A stretch of 64,000 bases of DNA from Hydractinia symbiolongicarpus (GCF_029227915.1 NC_079884.1:7812001-7876000), one strand, 5' to 3'; positions 34,323-46,082 are shown, counted from the first letter of the stretch. Notes: a model not told the origin generated them from the letters alone. A program made the numbers and translations.

Positions 34323-35395
34323 TATATCAGGAACTAGAACCTTATGCAGAAATTCTTTTGGTGCTTAGCTACATTTTTGTACCTTGACAAAATAGTGCTC
34401 TTAACCACTCATTATTTTGGTACTTGAAGAAACTTGGACTATGATCTAAAATTGTCCCTAAACACATAAAAATTATGCCTTAATACTTCATTTCGAGGGG
34501 AGAAAGTTTGTAGCGAGGATAGTATTAGTATCTAACTCCTAACTAATTACGTCCGAAGTGGTATATTTAACACTCATTCAGCTTGGAATCAGTTGATCTA
34601 GTACAATATTTTATTGCAATGAAATGCATTTATTGTTATTTTATTTTATTGATGATGGTAAATCCAAGTTCTATGCCGATTTTGTAGAGATAACCCCTAT
34701 GATAGGATTGTGGTAAAGAACTATAATGCACGTGGTCAAATTCAAAAGGGCGGAAATCAAAATGAAAAAACAACAAATTTATTTCAGATGGAAAAGACAC
34801 TAAGCGAGAAGATCGTGTCAAAGAGGAAATGACAAAAAAGTTTGAAAAGTAATATTTTATTGGACAGTCAATAGCAAAAACAATCTGTGATCTTTTTTAT
34901 TGCATTCCTTTGAACAATTAAGAACTAAGTCACAACATGCGCAACTCCAAAACCTTGTGCATATGTCAAACTATGGCACGAGTGAATATGTGAATATATC
35001 CAATTGGAGCATGAGTAACCTTCTCAAGCTCTTTTTCCATGGTATAACCAAAACAATAATGAAGCCTTTTATTGATACTAAATTCCCCGTTTATATAATG
35101 TCCAACAAAAGCAGATGACAAAAACCAATCACCATATGATTTCTAATATCGTTGACTCTCCCCTGTAAATAAGGTATTTTCTGTTGACAACAGAATTGGG
35201 TGTGTAATTGCACCTTTTTAATAGCCAAATAGCTTAAGCAGCTCCCGCCATCTTGTTTACACTAAACATCTTTAAACACAAATTTATTTTATCTCTTACA
35301 GGGATTAAAGAATGCAAATAAAAAAGGTAAGGCATTTGCAGTTGTTTTTTTTGTTTTTGTTTTTGTTTTTGTTGATAATGACGATTTGCTTCTAG
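34323..35395. other. AT-rich DNA upstream of the receptor ectodomain exons
   Basis: No confident exon. If the receptor has a nearby signal-peptide exon it should lie here, but I could not identify one. Contains a (TTTTTG)n run at 35344-35372. Confidence 0.35.
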
Positions 35396-38300
35396 AAACG
35401 AACTGTTCACAATACCATTCTCAATTACAAGAAGCGTCTGGTAAAAGTAAGTAGTCAAATCTTTTAGCTCGACAATTTCAGAACCGAATTTTTTTTATTT
35501 TGTACATCAATGTTTGCTGTACGTGCCCGGAATCTTAACAGGCTGTAAAACCGTCGACAAATAACTTTCGTCGCGAAGAGGGTTTTTGTCCCAAATAATA
35601 ATGTTTATGACAATAATCTTTTTACTACAAAACTTCATTAACAAGGGCAATATCGCGATTTCCTTGTTTAAGCGGATTTCGGTTCGCTACGCATCTCATT
35701 CATGACAGAATTTGGCACATCTGGAAGAAAATATTATGCCTTGTAATTAACGGAGAATTTAGATAAATAACTTATTACATAAGCCAAAAATTAGTGCAGC
35801 ATCAATTCAAGTAGCCCAAACGTTTTGAAAAACAAACAAGAGAAGCTGCATGAACACAGTAGCCCAGATTGTGTCCTTTTTTCTTTATGAAAGTAACCAA
35901 TGACCGCCTAAATATAAATATTGGTTACTTTCAATGACAAATTGTGACAACAAACACAAATATGCAGATAACAAAAAGGTTATAGTCTACATGTGGCAAA
36001 AGCAATGAGACGCAAGAAGTCTGATGTTCATATCGAATAAACCAATTCTTAAATATGCAGATCTTTCAATAGTTATTTTGCTTTCACAATTAATATCTCG
36101 AAAAGAGCAAGACTACGTCTTTCTCTGCATTGATGATTCCGTCTTATTAGTTAAAAATAACAGAACGCCTTGCCAAAGGTGGGTGCCGAATGCGGGATGT
36201 ATGTTTCTCAGAAATTTCTGACCAAATTATTTTAAGCACTAACTTGATGGGCTATCGCAAAAAATGGGGACTGTCATTTCGTGACTATGTTGATGTTTGT
36301 ATCTATATGTAGCGAAAAACGACGAACCTGATTTTAACCAGAACAACATTTAAAAATCCACCTTTAGGTTTATCACCCATCACTATTTTTTTCCGTTTAG
36401 AAGAATGTTCATTATCACCATCAAATGTTTCTAAAATAAAACAAGTATGCGATGAAGATTATAATGTGACATGCACAGGCTCTCCAACAGTAAAAACTTT
36501 TTACCTCAATGGATATAAAAAAGTCGACAGTTATCATTACGTCATACACGTAAATTTAACATCCAACTTACAGGGAAGAAAAAGTATGTAATTCTTATCC
36601 GTTATAGTAACTTGAAAAAATTTTTAACAATAATTTAAGCAACAACTTTATGAACAGTTTTTTCAGGCTGTTGGGGAGTTATTTTATATTACGGAACAAC
36701 CGATGGTTTTGTTGACAAATGCGAATATCAGAATATTAAACAGGTATTTAAATGCTTTAATTTAATTTTGAAAGCCTCAGTTAAGAATTCATTTAAGAAT
36801 TTCTATCAGCGTTTCGACCGGCATTTCCACCAGCATTTCCACCAGCATTTCCACGAGCTTTTTCACCTCCACCAGCATTTCCACGAGCAGCTCTACCAGC
36901 ATTTTCACCAGTGTTTTCACCAGCTTTTTCACCAACTTTTCCACCAGCGTTTCCACCAGAATTTTCACCAGCATTTCCATTACCTTTTCCACTAGAATTT
37001 CCATCAGCATTTCCACCAACTTTTTCACCAGCTTTTTCACCGGCATTTCCACCAGCAATCCCACCAGCAATCCCACCAGCAATCCCACCAGCATTTTCAC
37101 CGGTGTTTTCACCGGCGTTTCTACAAGCTGTTTCACCAGCATATCCACGAGCACCTAATATAAATCCTGTTTCCCATCGTGAACCAAAATCGTATATATT
37201 GACGTCTTAATGGCGTCTTCACGGATCATATGGTTTTGTTTTAAAATTTATTAACATTTATCGATGAATTCTGGAAAGTTACCTCCTGGTCACAAAGTTA
37301 CTAAAAAAATAATTTCTCTTCAAAAACAAAAACAGGTAGTATTATTCCAAAAATATTTGATATAGTGCAAATGTTGAATGAATATACATGTGCTAAATCG
37401 TTTAATCACTAGTCCTTTTAACCTTACTGCGAAGGATATGTTTGCAGCACTGGTTAGCGCAGAAATAAAAAACTTATCTAAATTGCAATAAAGATTGTAA
37501 AAAACTAATCTAAATTGCAATAAAGATTGTAGTTTTAATACTGTTTTTGTTCTTATTTAATACAGAATTATGTAGAATTTGTATTTCCATTCTACCCAAC
37601 TGAAGACTACGTATTTCATGCCACATTGCTACCAACCGGAGACACCATATCAAAATCTATGACATCACCAAGTAAATATTTTTTTTCATTGTGCGAATTG
37701 AATTTTTAGCACCAAGCTTTTATTTGAACAATAAAAATCTTGTTACTTTTGACTGACTTAAAAATGGTGAAATGAAAAGATGTGGTTCTTTCAGAGAATA
37801 CTCAATGCAAATAATATTTTTCTTTTAGGTATCTGTCAACTAACTGTTTCAAAGTATATTCAAAAGGACGGTAAGGTTGCAGCTTACTAATTATAAATCT
37901 ATTAGAGCGTCACTAATTTATTTTATGAAATTGTTACCATGTAATTATAAATTCCTATAATTTTTAATTCCATTCCTGATTTTTAACATAATGTCCAGAT
38001 AAATGTGTATTTTTTATATTTGTAGTTTTAAATTTTATTTCTGAAATACTGCGACAGTATATTTAAATTTGACCTTTTATTTAGTCATTGCCAAGAAGTT
38101 CGTGTCACAGAACCATTGTTTTGACAAAGAGCGACGTAAGAATTTAACCCACAGTTTTTTTCAGATAAATATGCAGCATCTTAAGAATCTATGCATGTTC
38201 AATGGTTTTTGTTTTTTAGCTCTATCAATAATGGAACTTTCAAAAAAGCAATGTGAAAAACATAACTTCAAAGCATCCACAGTTATAAACATGTTAAAGA

Positions 38301-40194
38301 AATTGAAAGTAACGAATAATTGCGAATTAATTCTAGGAGGTAAATCAAATCAAAGTGAATCAAATCGAAGTGAATCAAATCGAAGTGAATCAAATCGAAG
38401 TGAACCAAATCGAAGTGAACCAAATCGAAGTGAATCAAATCGAAGTGAACCAAATCGAAGTGAATCAAATCAAAGTGAATCAAATAATAAGGAAGTTCAA
38501 AAAGTCTCCTTATTGTTCATTGTCCTTGTCAGTGTATCAATATCCCTCATTTTACTTGTAAGCGTAACATGTTTCGTTGTTCGTTTGAGAAGAAAGTCGC
38601 ATGCAAACACGCAAGATTCTGTTGAAACACAAAGGATTATTCAACCAATCAAAACAGGTATAGCATTTCAAGAAAATCCTCTGCAAAAAGTGTTATTGTA
38701 ACGATAGCTGTACTATTGTTTTAACCAGAAACCATTAGTGTAGTAGTTGAAGGTAGTGACTTCTATTTTTAGATAGTGTTAGTACGTCTGTTATGATTTT
38801 AAACCGCCCTGGATGTGAATTGCTTGAAGTATTTCTTCGTGATTTTGCGTTTGTACTCAGTTCTTATGGAGTTAATGTAAAAATGGCATTACTTGAGCAA
38901 AATGAGATTGATGCAGACGGAGGAATAGCCTCGTATATGCAGAAACATATTAATAAATGCGACTACATTCTTATTATGTGTACGGAAAACACAAACGGTG
39001 AGTAACTAAATCTTTCTCCGAACTTAGAAATCCAATTAAAACATACGTGAACATATACTGAGAAGAAATTAATGCTTAGTATGTGTCGTTATACAGAAAT
39101 CTTCTATTCCAACTGCAATTTATTAAAATAATTAAATCTTGTCGTATGTTTATTGAGAATTACATAACGCTGATATACTTTTTATACGATAGTTACAAAA
39201 AACACAGTAAGCAAAGCATAAATTTGATAGATATAAATAATGTTGATAGTTTGTCTCTTAGAACACTCTGGGATTATAAAACACAAACCTTACGAGTTTG
39301 CATTGAAAATTATTGGAGGATTGGCATTTCATCAAAACGACTCTTCTCGTTATATTCCAATGTATTTATCATCGTATAAAGAATCAGTCAACATCATACC
39401 ATCATTTTTAAATGCATCAACATCGTTTGGATATCAGTTGCCACAAAATATAAAAAAGTTACTTTTGAGAATTACTTCTGAAGAGCAGTTACAAGCAACC
39501 AGTGAAAGGATGGTGAAAGATGAGTTTTTTATTAATAAAATGAATGAACATAGCAAAAAAATAATAGCAAAGGAGCATCCGCATTGCATAAAAGATTATT
39601 GCACAAAGGTATGATCCTTTCTTCCAGGAGTCGCGAAAATTTCAGAATGAGGTACTTGTCTACAAAAGCGTATTTAAATTACAAGCATTTCAAAGGGTAG
39701 GAATAATGGTACAAAAAGTAAAAATAAGAAAAGAACTGAGAAGAAGACTGAGAACTTATTTTATTTGTGTTTACTTAATAACAATTGTTAGTGTTAAATA
39801 GGACACTCCTATTTCAGTATTCACTATTGAGAAAAACAAATCTATCTAAAGTGCAAAACTATATATAGTGCAAACAGCACTATAAAAAAAACTGATCTTG
39901 TGACTATCATTTTTCACTCTGATACCAAATCTTTCTTATTTACTTAAACTCTACATCTGAATCATGTTGATTATTGCATATCTAGCAAATTGTACTAAAT
40001 ATACTTTATTTTTGCAGGGTACGAACCATGGCAGTATAGAAAATCTTTCATCAGTATGGCCAACAACTGTTCAATCTTCTCACTGGTCCTCTTTGCGTTC
40101 TGTTGCAATAAACGCTTTAGATAATGGTATTATTGAATCAACTCCATACGAAACAAATTTGATGTTTAAATATAATTTAATGACAGCAGATTAA
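35396..40194 (+). CDS. IL-17 receptor-like transmembrane protein with SEFIR domain (5' exon unresolved)
   Basis: Ten phase-matched exons: 35396-35446, 36106-36178, 36342-36583, 36667-36743, 37566-37671, 37829-37870, 38085-38657, 38773-38997, 39262-39608 and 40018-40194, giving about 637 aa plus an unplaced N-terminus. The ectodomain has paired cysteines and FLCIDDSVLLVKNNRTPC, close to the CLDDSW segment of IL-17RA, then NVTCTGS and GCW/VICQLTV-type segments. Nine five-residue repeats form a sequon-rich stalk. A membrane helix follows (VSLLFIVLVSVSISLILLVS), with basic stop RLRRK. The cytoplasmic SEFIR domain starts SVMILNRPGCELLEVFLRDF and includes DYILIMCTEN and KPYEFALKIIGG. The last exon encodes a conserved tail (WPTTVQSSHWSSLRSVA). 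SEFIR proteins bind Act1-type adaptors and signal to NF-kB. Ligand unknown. The candidate signal exon is at 22981-23034. Confidence 0.8.
36815..37152. repeat. 12-bp minisatellite (NNTTTYCACCAG)n in a receptor intron
   Basis: About 28 diverged units such as CATTTCCACCAG, CTTTTTCACCAG and CAATCCCACCAG. Because 12 is a multiple of three and the unit lacks stops, long open frames appear on both strands (His/Phe-, Pro/Ala- and Val/Leu-rich). These are not genes. Lies between receptor exons ending 36743 and starting 37566. Confidence 0.9.
38346..38480 (+). repeat. 15-bp coding minisatellite: nine in-frame N-glycosylation sequons
   Basis: Nine units of AATCRAAGTGAAYCA encode (N-R/Q-S-E-S/P)9 just outside the membrane helix of the SEFIR receptor. 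Every unit is an N-X-S sequon, so the stalk could carry up to nine N-glycans. The 15-bp period keeps the frame when copy number changes. Confidence 0.95.
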
Positions 40195-41655
40195 AGAGAT
40201 TCCAACGAGTTACGAACAGAGTCACAGTTTTGATGGTCTTTGTCTTTAGCTATTAAATCCAGAACTTAAATTTAAAAAGGTTCTAACTCCAGGTTAGTGA
40301 CTTTTCACTCAGTAAAGAAGTCCTGGTGTTGTACATGTATAATACACACCACTTCTCATTGAATGTGATTCTTTCAAGTATATGTACACAATGTAAATAA
40401 TTATTTAACATCTGTTGTTATTGAAATAGAATAGTTTTTTTTACTTATAACATTCTTGTCATCCAACACTAATTTTATTTATAAAAAGCTACAAGTCTGT
40501 TAAATGTATATTATCAAATTATCACATAAGATCATCATATATCACAAATAAATAATTACCAATTTTCAAATATAAATGATGCTTAAGAAATGACGTTTCA
40601 TAAATTGAAAAAAAATACATCAAAATAATGTTAGAAGTTAACCTCCTAAAACAACTAAAGTTTGAACCATAACCAAATCAAATCATAGATATAAAAGAGA
40701 AAGAGATACAACGCGATAATTTTCTATTCAAAACCCTATTGTTCAAACAAACAAGGCGGAAAAGGCGCGTTTCTCGCAAAACGCCTAATGACAGATTCTT
40801 TCAGTATAGAATCCCGACAATTTTACTTTTAAACGATTAAGAAAATTATTAGGTTTTTCACTGAACTCTGCCTAAGATTGGTTAAAAAGCTCTCAGAGGT
40901 TTACCCTTGCCTTCAAAATAATTCACATGCATAATTTAAGAGAATCAGTTGGAGAAGAAGCTCGAAGGTCAAGCATCCATATTTTTAGATATGAAAGTAA
41001 GGGTTCATTCTTTACTTTGGTAATTATCTTTAAGTGAAGGACGATGGCTAACCAAAGTTTAAACACAAAATTCAACTGCTAATTATCGGTGTTAATAACC
41101 ATTTTATGTTAAATCTCCCACGCTAGCTCGAGGAGCAGTTCATCCAGATCGGTATACATTGGTATACAAGGGTATTACTGTCTCAAAATATCTTGTATCC
41201 TAACACAGCATTGACACGGTCGGTAGAACTTATTGCTGCAACCAATTGTAGAATAAGGTCAGATATATCCTCTTCATTTCTTTTATCTTCTACACTTTCT
41301 TTTTTACTTAAGGCTAAAAAGCGCTAGCACTTTCGCTTTTGAAACAGCCGTAGTTTCTTAATTATGCAAAAAATATAACCTACATTTTAAAACCACATTT
41401 AAATGTTGGAGAACTTGGATTCGGTTCTGTGCTTTTGGTCACCAGAGCACTTTTAGCAGTTGGAGCATACAGATTAAAATCTCAGGTATGAAAGAAATAG
41501 CCCCTTAGTAGTAAAACTTTGCTCGCCGGTAAAGAAAATGTTTAAAACTCCCTTTTCTTGCACCTTTTCTTGTACTTTAACTTAGTTAGAGAAGAAGATA
41601 TTTAAACCGTAAAAGAACATTAGAATGTCATTGTTGCTCTGTTAATAATAAATTG
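40195..41655. other. DNA between the two tail-to-tail receptor tail exons
   Basis: Holds the receptor's 3' UTR (TGTAAATAATTATT and AATAAATAATTACC, 40390-40560) and AT-rich spacer. No other coding exon recognised. Confidence 0.4.
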
Positions 41656-41871
41656 CTACAAGGCAAGAGAGCTCGGTGTTGTTGGCATATTACCATCATC
41701 TGCTTCTGGCATATTGTAATTGTATACCAAACACATTTCGTTCGAAGTTGTTACTTCCATGACATTATCTAAAGCGTTGTTTGCCACAGAGCGTAATGAA
41801 GACCATTTAACTGTTCGCACAGTTGTTGGCCATATCGATGAAAGGTTGACTATACTGCCATGACACATACC
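41656..41871 (-). CDS. Orphan duplicate of the SEFIR receptor's last exon, opposite strand
   Basis: An acceptor (CTTTTCCAG) is followed by 71 codons and a stop in phase 0, exactly like the terminal exon at 40018-40194. The residues HGSIVNLSSIWPTTV and KWSSLRSVANNALDN match the plus-strand copy (HGSIENLSSVWPTTV, HWSSLRSVAINALDN), after which the tails diverge. The gene it belongs to would extend to the right, but no SEFIR, membrane or stalk exon could be found in 41.9-44.9 kb. It is either a detached exon duplicate or the end of a gene with very long introns. Its protein sequence stays open and similar, which argues for recent duplication or constraint. Confidence 0.6.
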   Translation of the reverse strand, partial: GMCHGSIVNLSSIWPTTVRTVKWSSLRSVANNALDNVMEVTTSNEMCLVYNYNMPEADDGNMPTTPSSLAL

Positions 41872-44250
41872 CTGGAAAAGAATAACTAGAAATTAAAAAA
41901 AGGCTGCGAAGCATTACGCAAGTTGCAAGCAAAATTGAAATTAGCCAATAGTTGACCCTAGTGTTTTTTCTTTCTCTTTGATATAATACGGCGAGGTGCT
42001 AACATCTTACTGCAACATCTTGCTGCAGCTGATATCTGGGAATACATACATTTATAAAGTTGAAACCCTCATTTTGAAAGAAATGCAATACATCGAGTTG
42101 TACAATCCGTAGTGTGCGAAAATGTCACGAATTAAGGGGATGCGCGTCGTAAGATATTCACTTCCACTAGATATCAGGAAGTGTGACTCGTTTAGCAAGT
42201 TTAACGCCTTGTGCAAGAAACACTTCTCTTAATTAAAACATTTTCTTTCTTCATGCCTTTTTACTGTCTCTTGTCTGATCTCTTCTACTTCTTCCTTTTT
42301 TTCTAGTTCCTCTATTTTCCTAGTTTTTCAATTTTTTCAAATTTTTTAATTGAATTTATACTTAGCTTATTCTCTACATTTGAATTTAATTTACTTTTGA
42401 GGTTCAGAATACACAAGATTTTTATATTTTAACATTTTTAACTTTATAAATAAACTATAAATACATTGTAGGGTGCATGAAGAAAAGTATCAACTTTCCA
42501 TATTCTATCATATCATGCTTTTTCTCCAGATGCCTTGCATGCTAATTTTATTTCAACTTAATCTTATAGGACGTATATGAAAAACAATTTCTTGTAAATT
42601 GATTATACTTATCCTTTATTCGGAATAATAATAATAATAATAAAAAAAATAAGTTTTACCTCAGGTTTTTTGAATTTTTTGACATATAAGTGATTTTTAT
42701 CATTGAGGTTTTATATTTGAGGTTGGTATGTTCAAAATAGTGCAACTACTTTACGTCACGTGCTACAAACATCTATTTATCGGGTTTTTTAAAAATTTTA
42801 AGATTTTTGTAGGTTTGACAACTCGCAAAGTTGATAATTTCGGTTTAAAAGTGTAAAAGTATTTTTTAAACAAAAAAATGCACCGTAACTTATTAAAAAA
42901 GGCGTATTACAATTTTTTTTTACGGAATTTTTGTCTGCCACTGAATAAAAGGATGAATTTTGGCGGAATAGTTAAAATTTATTCAAACCAAAGTATAAAA
43001 ACAATACTTAATTTAAATATTATGAAAAAGATATAGCCAACAAAACATACCAAACAATAGATCTGCAAAAACTGGATTATGGCTGTCATCATTTTTGAGG
43101 CAATTGTCTTGAGACAAACATTATTAGTTTGATTAAACAGTGAAGAAGGATGGAAGGGGGCGTGGATTAATCAGGTGAAGGGTCCCTACGTGGGTGTTTT
43201 AAAGGAACCAATTATTGAAGATGCTTTGAAAATCGTCTAGGAAGGAGTGTTTCAATTTTTTGATTGGGTTAAACTATCCAGATGCTGAAACCCTTCTGAA
43301 AATAGTTATAATTATAATTACACGAGTGAAGTTAATAATAATTTAACCAAGCGATATAACAAAATTAGTCGAAATCAGGAACTATCCGTTTTCTTTTAAT
43401 GTATGCGTTTGTGCGCTATTTCAACAAAAATATATATTTTCTTGGAACCCATTTTTTTTAGGAAATTTGCTTTCAAGATACAGCTTGCAAAAGTGAAGGT
43501 TGTCGTCTAAAGTAGTATGTTTCTAACAAAGAGAACGAAAACGCGTAGCTAGGAGGACTGGCGGAAATTATATAGCTAAAAAGATGTGATTTCATAACTT
43601 TGTTTGAGTGGTTCAGACATGTTAAAAATTTGGATCTGGAATATATATATTGAGATTCACTTTAATTTGATTGTTTAAAATATTTACATTTTTTATGTTT
43701 AAGTGTGAAAAAATATTTATCGAAACTATAGTTTTATTAACGAATATTTTATTTGCGGCTGAATTGAAAAAAAAATCAAACAAAAACAAAACAAAACAAA
43801 GAATTATTTTAGAATAACTGCATAATTTAGAGTGAAAACAACTGCGTATAAATATTGAAGTAAAACATAGAAAAAGAAAAAAAAAGAAGAGAATGAAAGA
43901 TTCTCACATTATAAAGTTTATATACTTTTTCAAATTTTTATTTTTTTACGAAGAAAGAAAAACATTGGCATTAAAAAATGCGATAACTGGATACTGTATT
44001 TGTAGACGATACAACGAGCTTGACAGTGAAAATTGATTATTGTAAAATTGTTAGTTGAATATATTTCTGGATAATGTTCTTTAATTAAGGTGATTTAGTT
44101 GTTGTGGCGACACTGATTTTGATAAAGTCGGTTTCCATCAAAGTCCAGTAATTATCGTGCACCAGTTGTTGTGCAGCTGTTGTAAAAAAAATCTCTGTAA
44201 CATTTGTTGTGCAACGTCTCTTGTTTTACTTTGTTGTACAACAAGCGGCG
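41872..44250. other. AT-rich DNA upstream of the orphan tail exon
   Basis: Searched by eye on the minus strand for SEFIR-type residues. None seen. Contains an (AAT)n run at 42624-42645 and poly-A-rich stretches. Confidence 0.35.
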
Positions 44251-44505
44251 AGAGGTTGTGTTGTGGTAGCGCGTATGACTTGTAATCATAAGGTTTCAGG
44301 TTCGAATCCGCACTCCGGCGCACTGTTTTTAGCCCATTTGGTGCCATCTACTGACCGCTGACCGGCTTGTGTGGCAGGCAAGCAAGTTAGAGCATTGCTA
44401 TACGTCTCTCTAGCTGTAATGTAACATAGTTAAAGTCGGAGGTGAGGAAAGGGCCAGCAATTAAGATGGCATCCCCACAAGGACATTAAAACTTCCCGTT
44501 ACATA
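44250..44505 (+). mobile_element. tRNA-derived SINE (family 2)
   Basis: The head reads TGTGGTAGCGCGTATGACTT (A box), an anticodon-like CTTGTAA loop, then AGGTTTCAGGTTCGAATCC (B box) and GCACTCCGGCG. The unrelated body (GTGCCATCTACTGACCGCTG, ACCGGCTTGTGTGGCAGGCA, AAGGGCCAGCAATTAAGATG) follows. A degraded second copy sits at about 44575-44770. Confidence 0.75.
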
Positions 44506-44574
44506 CAACACCTACTGTTGTACAACTGTTGCTTAACACTTTCTATGTTAGTGGAAACCAACCTTTATACAGCT

Positions 44575-44770
44575 TTCTCTTCTCGTTTTTTTTCTGATTA
44601 TAGCGGTGTCGTTGATGGTGAAATCGACTTCATAACTTCGAATGGTCGATCCTCTACTTGGACGAACGTTGCATGTAGTATTTCCAGCGCATATGCAGTC
44701 ATCTACTGACTGCTAACAAGGTTGTGTGGTACACAAGCAAATTAGAACAAGTGTCTATATGTGTAACGCA
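44575..44770 (+). mobile_element. Degraded second copy of SINE family 2
   Basis: GCAGTCATCTACTGACTGCT, AACAAGGTTGTGTGGTACAC and AAGCAAATTAGAAC parallel the body of the neighbouring copy. The tRNA-like head is nearly unrecognisable (TAACTTCGAATGGTCGATCC). Confidence 0.5.
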
Positions 44771-45023
44771 CACAGTATGAATCTGTACTAGTTTTGTTAA
44801 CATGAGAGTCTCGTCTGAAGTTCCATTTCTTATGATGGGTTGAGCTGTCATAAAACTTAATATTTAAAAAAATCAATTTTTACCAATTTTTTTATGCAGT
44901 ATATAGTATTTGCGGCTAACTTTTTGTTTAAAATATATTTTTTGTATTTTCACCTTTTTAAAGCTTATTTTATACAATTGCGCATTTTTAATAGGTTACT
45001 CTACAAAATAGATTCGACCATGT

Positions 45024-46082
45024 ATGGATATGAATAATCTCAGTTATGGTAAAGAATGGTTAAAAACGACGTACGGTAATCAAACTTTGGAGCTGTCCAT
45101 TTTTTCGATTTTAATCTGCTTTGCAGTGTTTGGTAACATATTAACACTACTTGTGGTGCACAAAAGCCGACGTCTTTTGTGGTCCACCAATATATTAGTT
45201 GGACATCTAGCTATGGCGCATTTAGTTCTAACTGGGGTATCCAGCTCTGTTTACATTTATTGGAAAGTCAGCAGATGTCATTTAATCATTTCGAATAAAC
45301 TGTACTATTTTTCAAACTTTTCGAATTCTGGGATGTCTGCTATCCTGTTGGCTTACATGGCATTGGACCGTTATTATGTTATAGTTTATCCATTGGCTGT
45401 TCATATGACACGAGAATATACGATAAAGATTTTAACAATAGCGTGGCTTCTAGCACTGGCTTTCAGCTGCCCTTTGCTTCACTTTGTCAAGGATAGGGAA
45501 AATTTCTTTGGATTATTTTGTTCTAAGAATAAAACCTGTTTAGCATGGAGGACGTATTTATGTATTTATTTTTTAGTTTTTATCGTCTCTCCATTGTTGT
45601 GTATTTCGGTACTGAATATAAAGATATTTTGGACGATCTATCAACGCCAAGATAACGAAATACTACCACTAAATAAAATAGCACCTGCCAAAGAGCATCT
45701 TCGTAAACTCGGCCGAGGGCCTGTCCCAGCCACCAAACAAAAATCAGTCAAAATGCTACTGGTTTTAAATATTTATTTTGCGTTGTCATGGTTACCGTAC
45801 TTTACTTATTTATTCCGTATGCTCCATAACGACTTCACGTATACTACGTTCATTGCAATTGTGTTAATGTCACTGTCTAATGCAGGAATAAGCCCGATTG
45901 TATACTGGATTATGAATGGAAATTTTCGTCGTGGAGCGAAGCACATCTTTAATTTTCAATTACAGACAATGTACACCATACCTTCGTTTTCACGCAAGGT
46001 CCATCCTCAGGTATCATCCCTTGATTTTGCATATAATGGAAGAAACGCACCGCGTTTGATCGAAGAAAAGCACCACATATGA
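45024..46082 (+). CDS. Class A (rhodopsin-like) G-protein-coupled receptor, orphan
   Basis: Intronless, 352 aa, seven membrane helices at about 24-46, 55-76, 92-117, 133-152, 175-198, 243-264 and 273-296. Class A marks: N38 in TM1 (GN), C85 and an ECL2 cysteine (C166 or C172) for the disulphide, DRY at 115-117, W141 and P150 in TM4, P190 in TM5, and SWLP (W256, P258) in TM6. Two key sites differ: the TM2 aspartate (2.50) is His66 (LAMAH), and NPxxY is SPIVY (Ser290). There is no TM7 lysine, so it is not an opsin. N-glycosylation sites at N4 and N19 lie outside. The intracellular tail ends in a tandem-repeat-encoded sequence. Ligand unknown; it may belong to a lineage-specific cnidarian expansion. 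Confidence 0.9.
   Translation: MDMNNLSYGKEWLKTTYGNQTLELSIFSILICFAVFGNILTLLVVHKSRRLLWSTNILVGHLAMAHLVLTGVSSSVYIYWKVSRCHLIISNKLYYFSNFSNSGMSAILLAYMALDRYYVIVYPLAVHMTREYTIKILTIAWLLALAFSCPLLHFVKDRENFFGLFCSKNKTCLAWRTYLCIYFLVFIVSPLLCISVLNIKIFWTIYQRQDNEILPLNKIAPAKEHLRKLGRGPVPATKQKSVKMLLVLNIYFALSWLPYFTYLFRMLHNDFTYTTFIAIVLMSLSNAGISPIVYWIMNGNFRRGAKHIFNFQLQTMYTIPSFSRKVHPQVSSLDFAYNGRNAPRLIEEKHHI

Noticed and set aside
34900-35118. 72-codon plus-strand frame upstream of the receptor
   Set aside because: No signal peptide, no splice donor in the right phase, AT-driven composition.
36768-37210. Four overlapping His/Phe-, Pro/Ala- and Val/Leu-rich frames on both strands
   Set aside because: Stop-free 12-bp minisatellite inside a receptor intron; low complexity on every strand.
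38136-38164. Possible 29-nt intron (GTAAG...TTTTTTTCAG) in the receptor exon
   Set aside because: Removing it shifts the frame into an early stop; reading through keeps the stalk and membrane helix in frame.
38283-38483. Minus-strand frame of repeated LIHFD
   Set aside because: Antisense of the 15-bp coding repeat.
44250-44330. tRNA gene with TGT anticodon
   Set aside because: Has A/B boxes but poor cloverleaf and continues into a SINE body with a second copy nearby.
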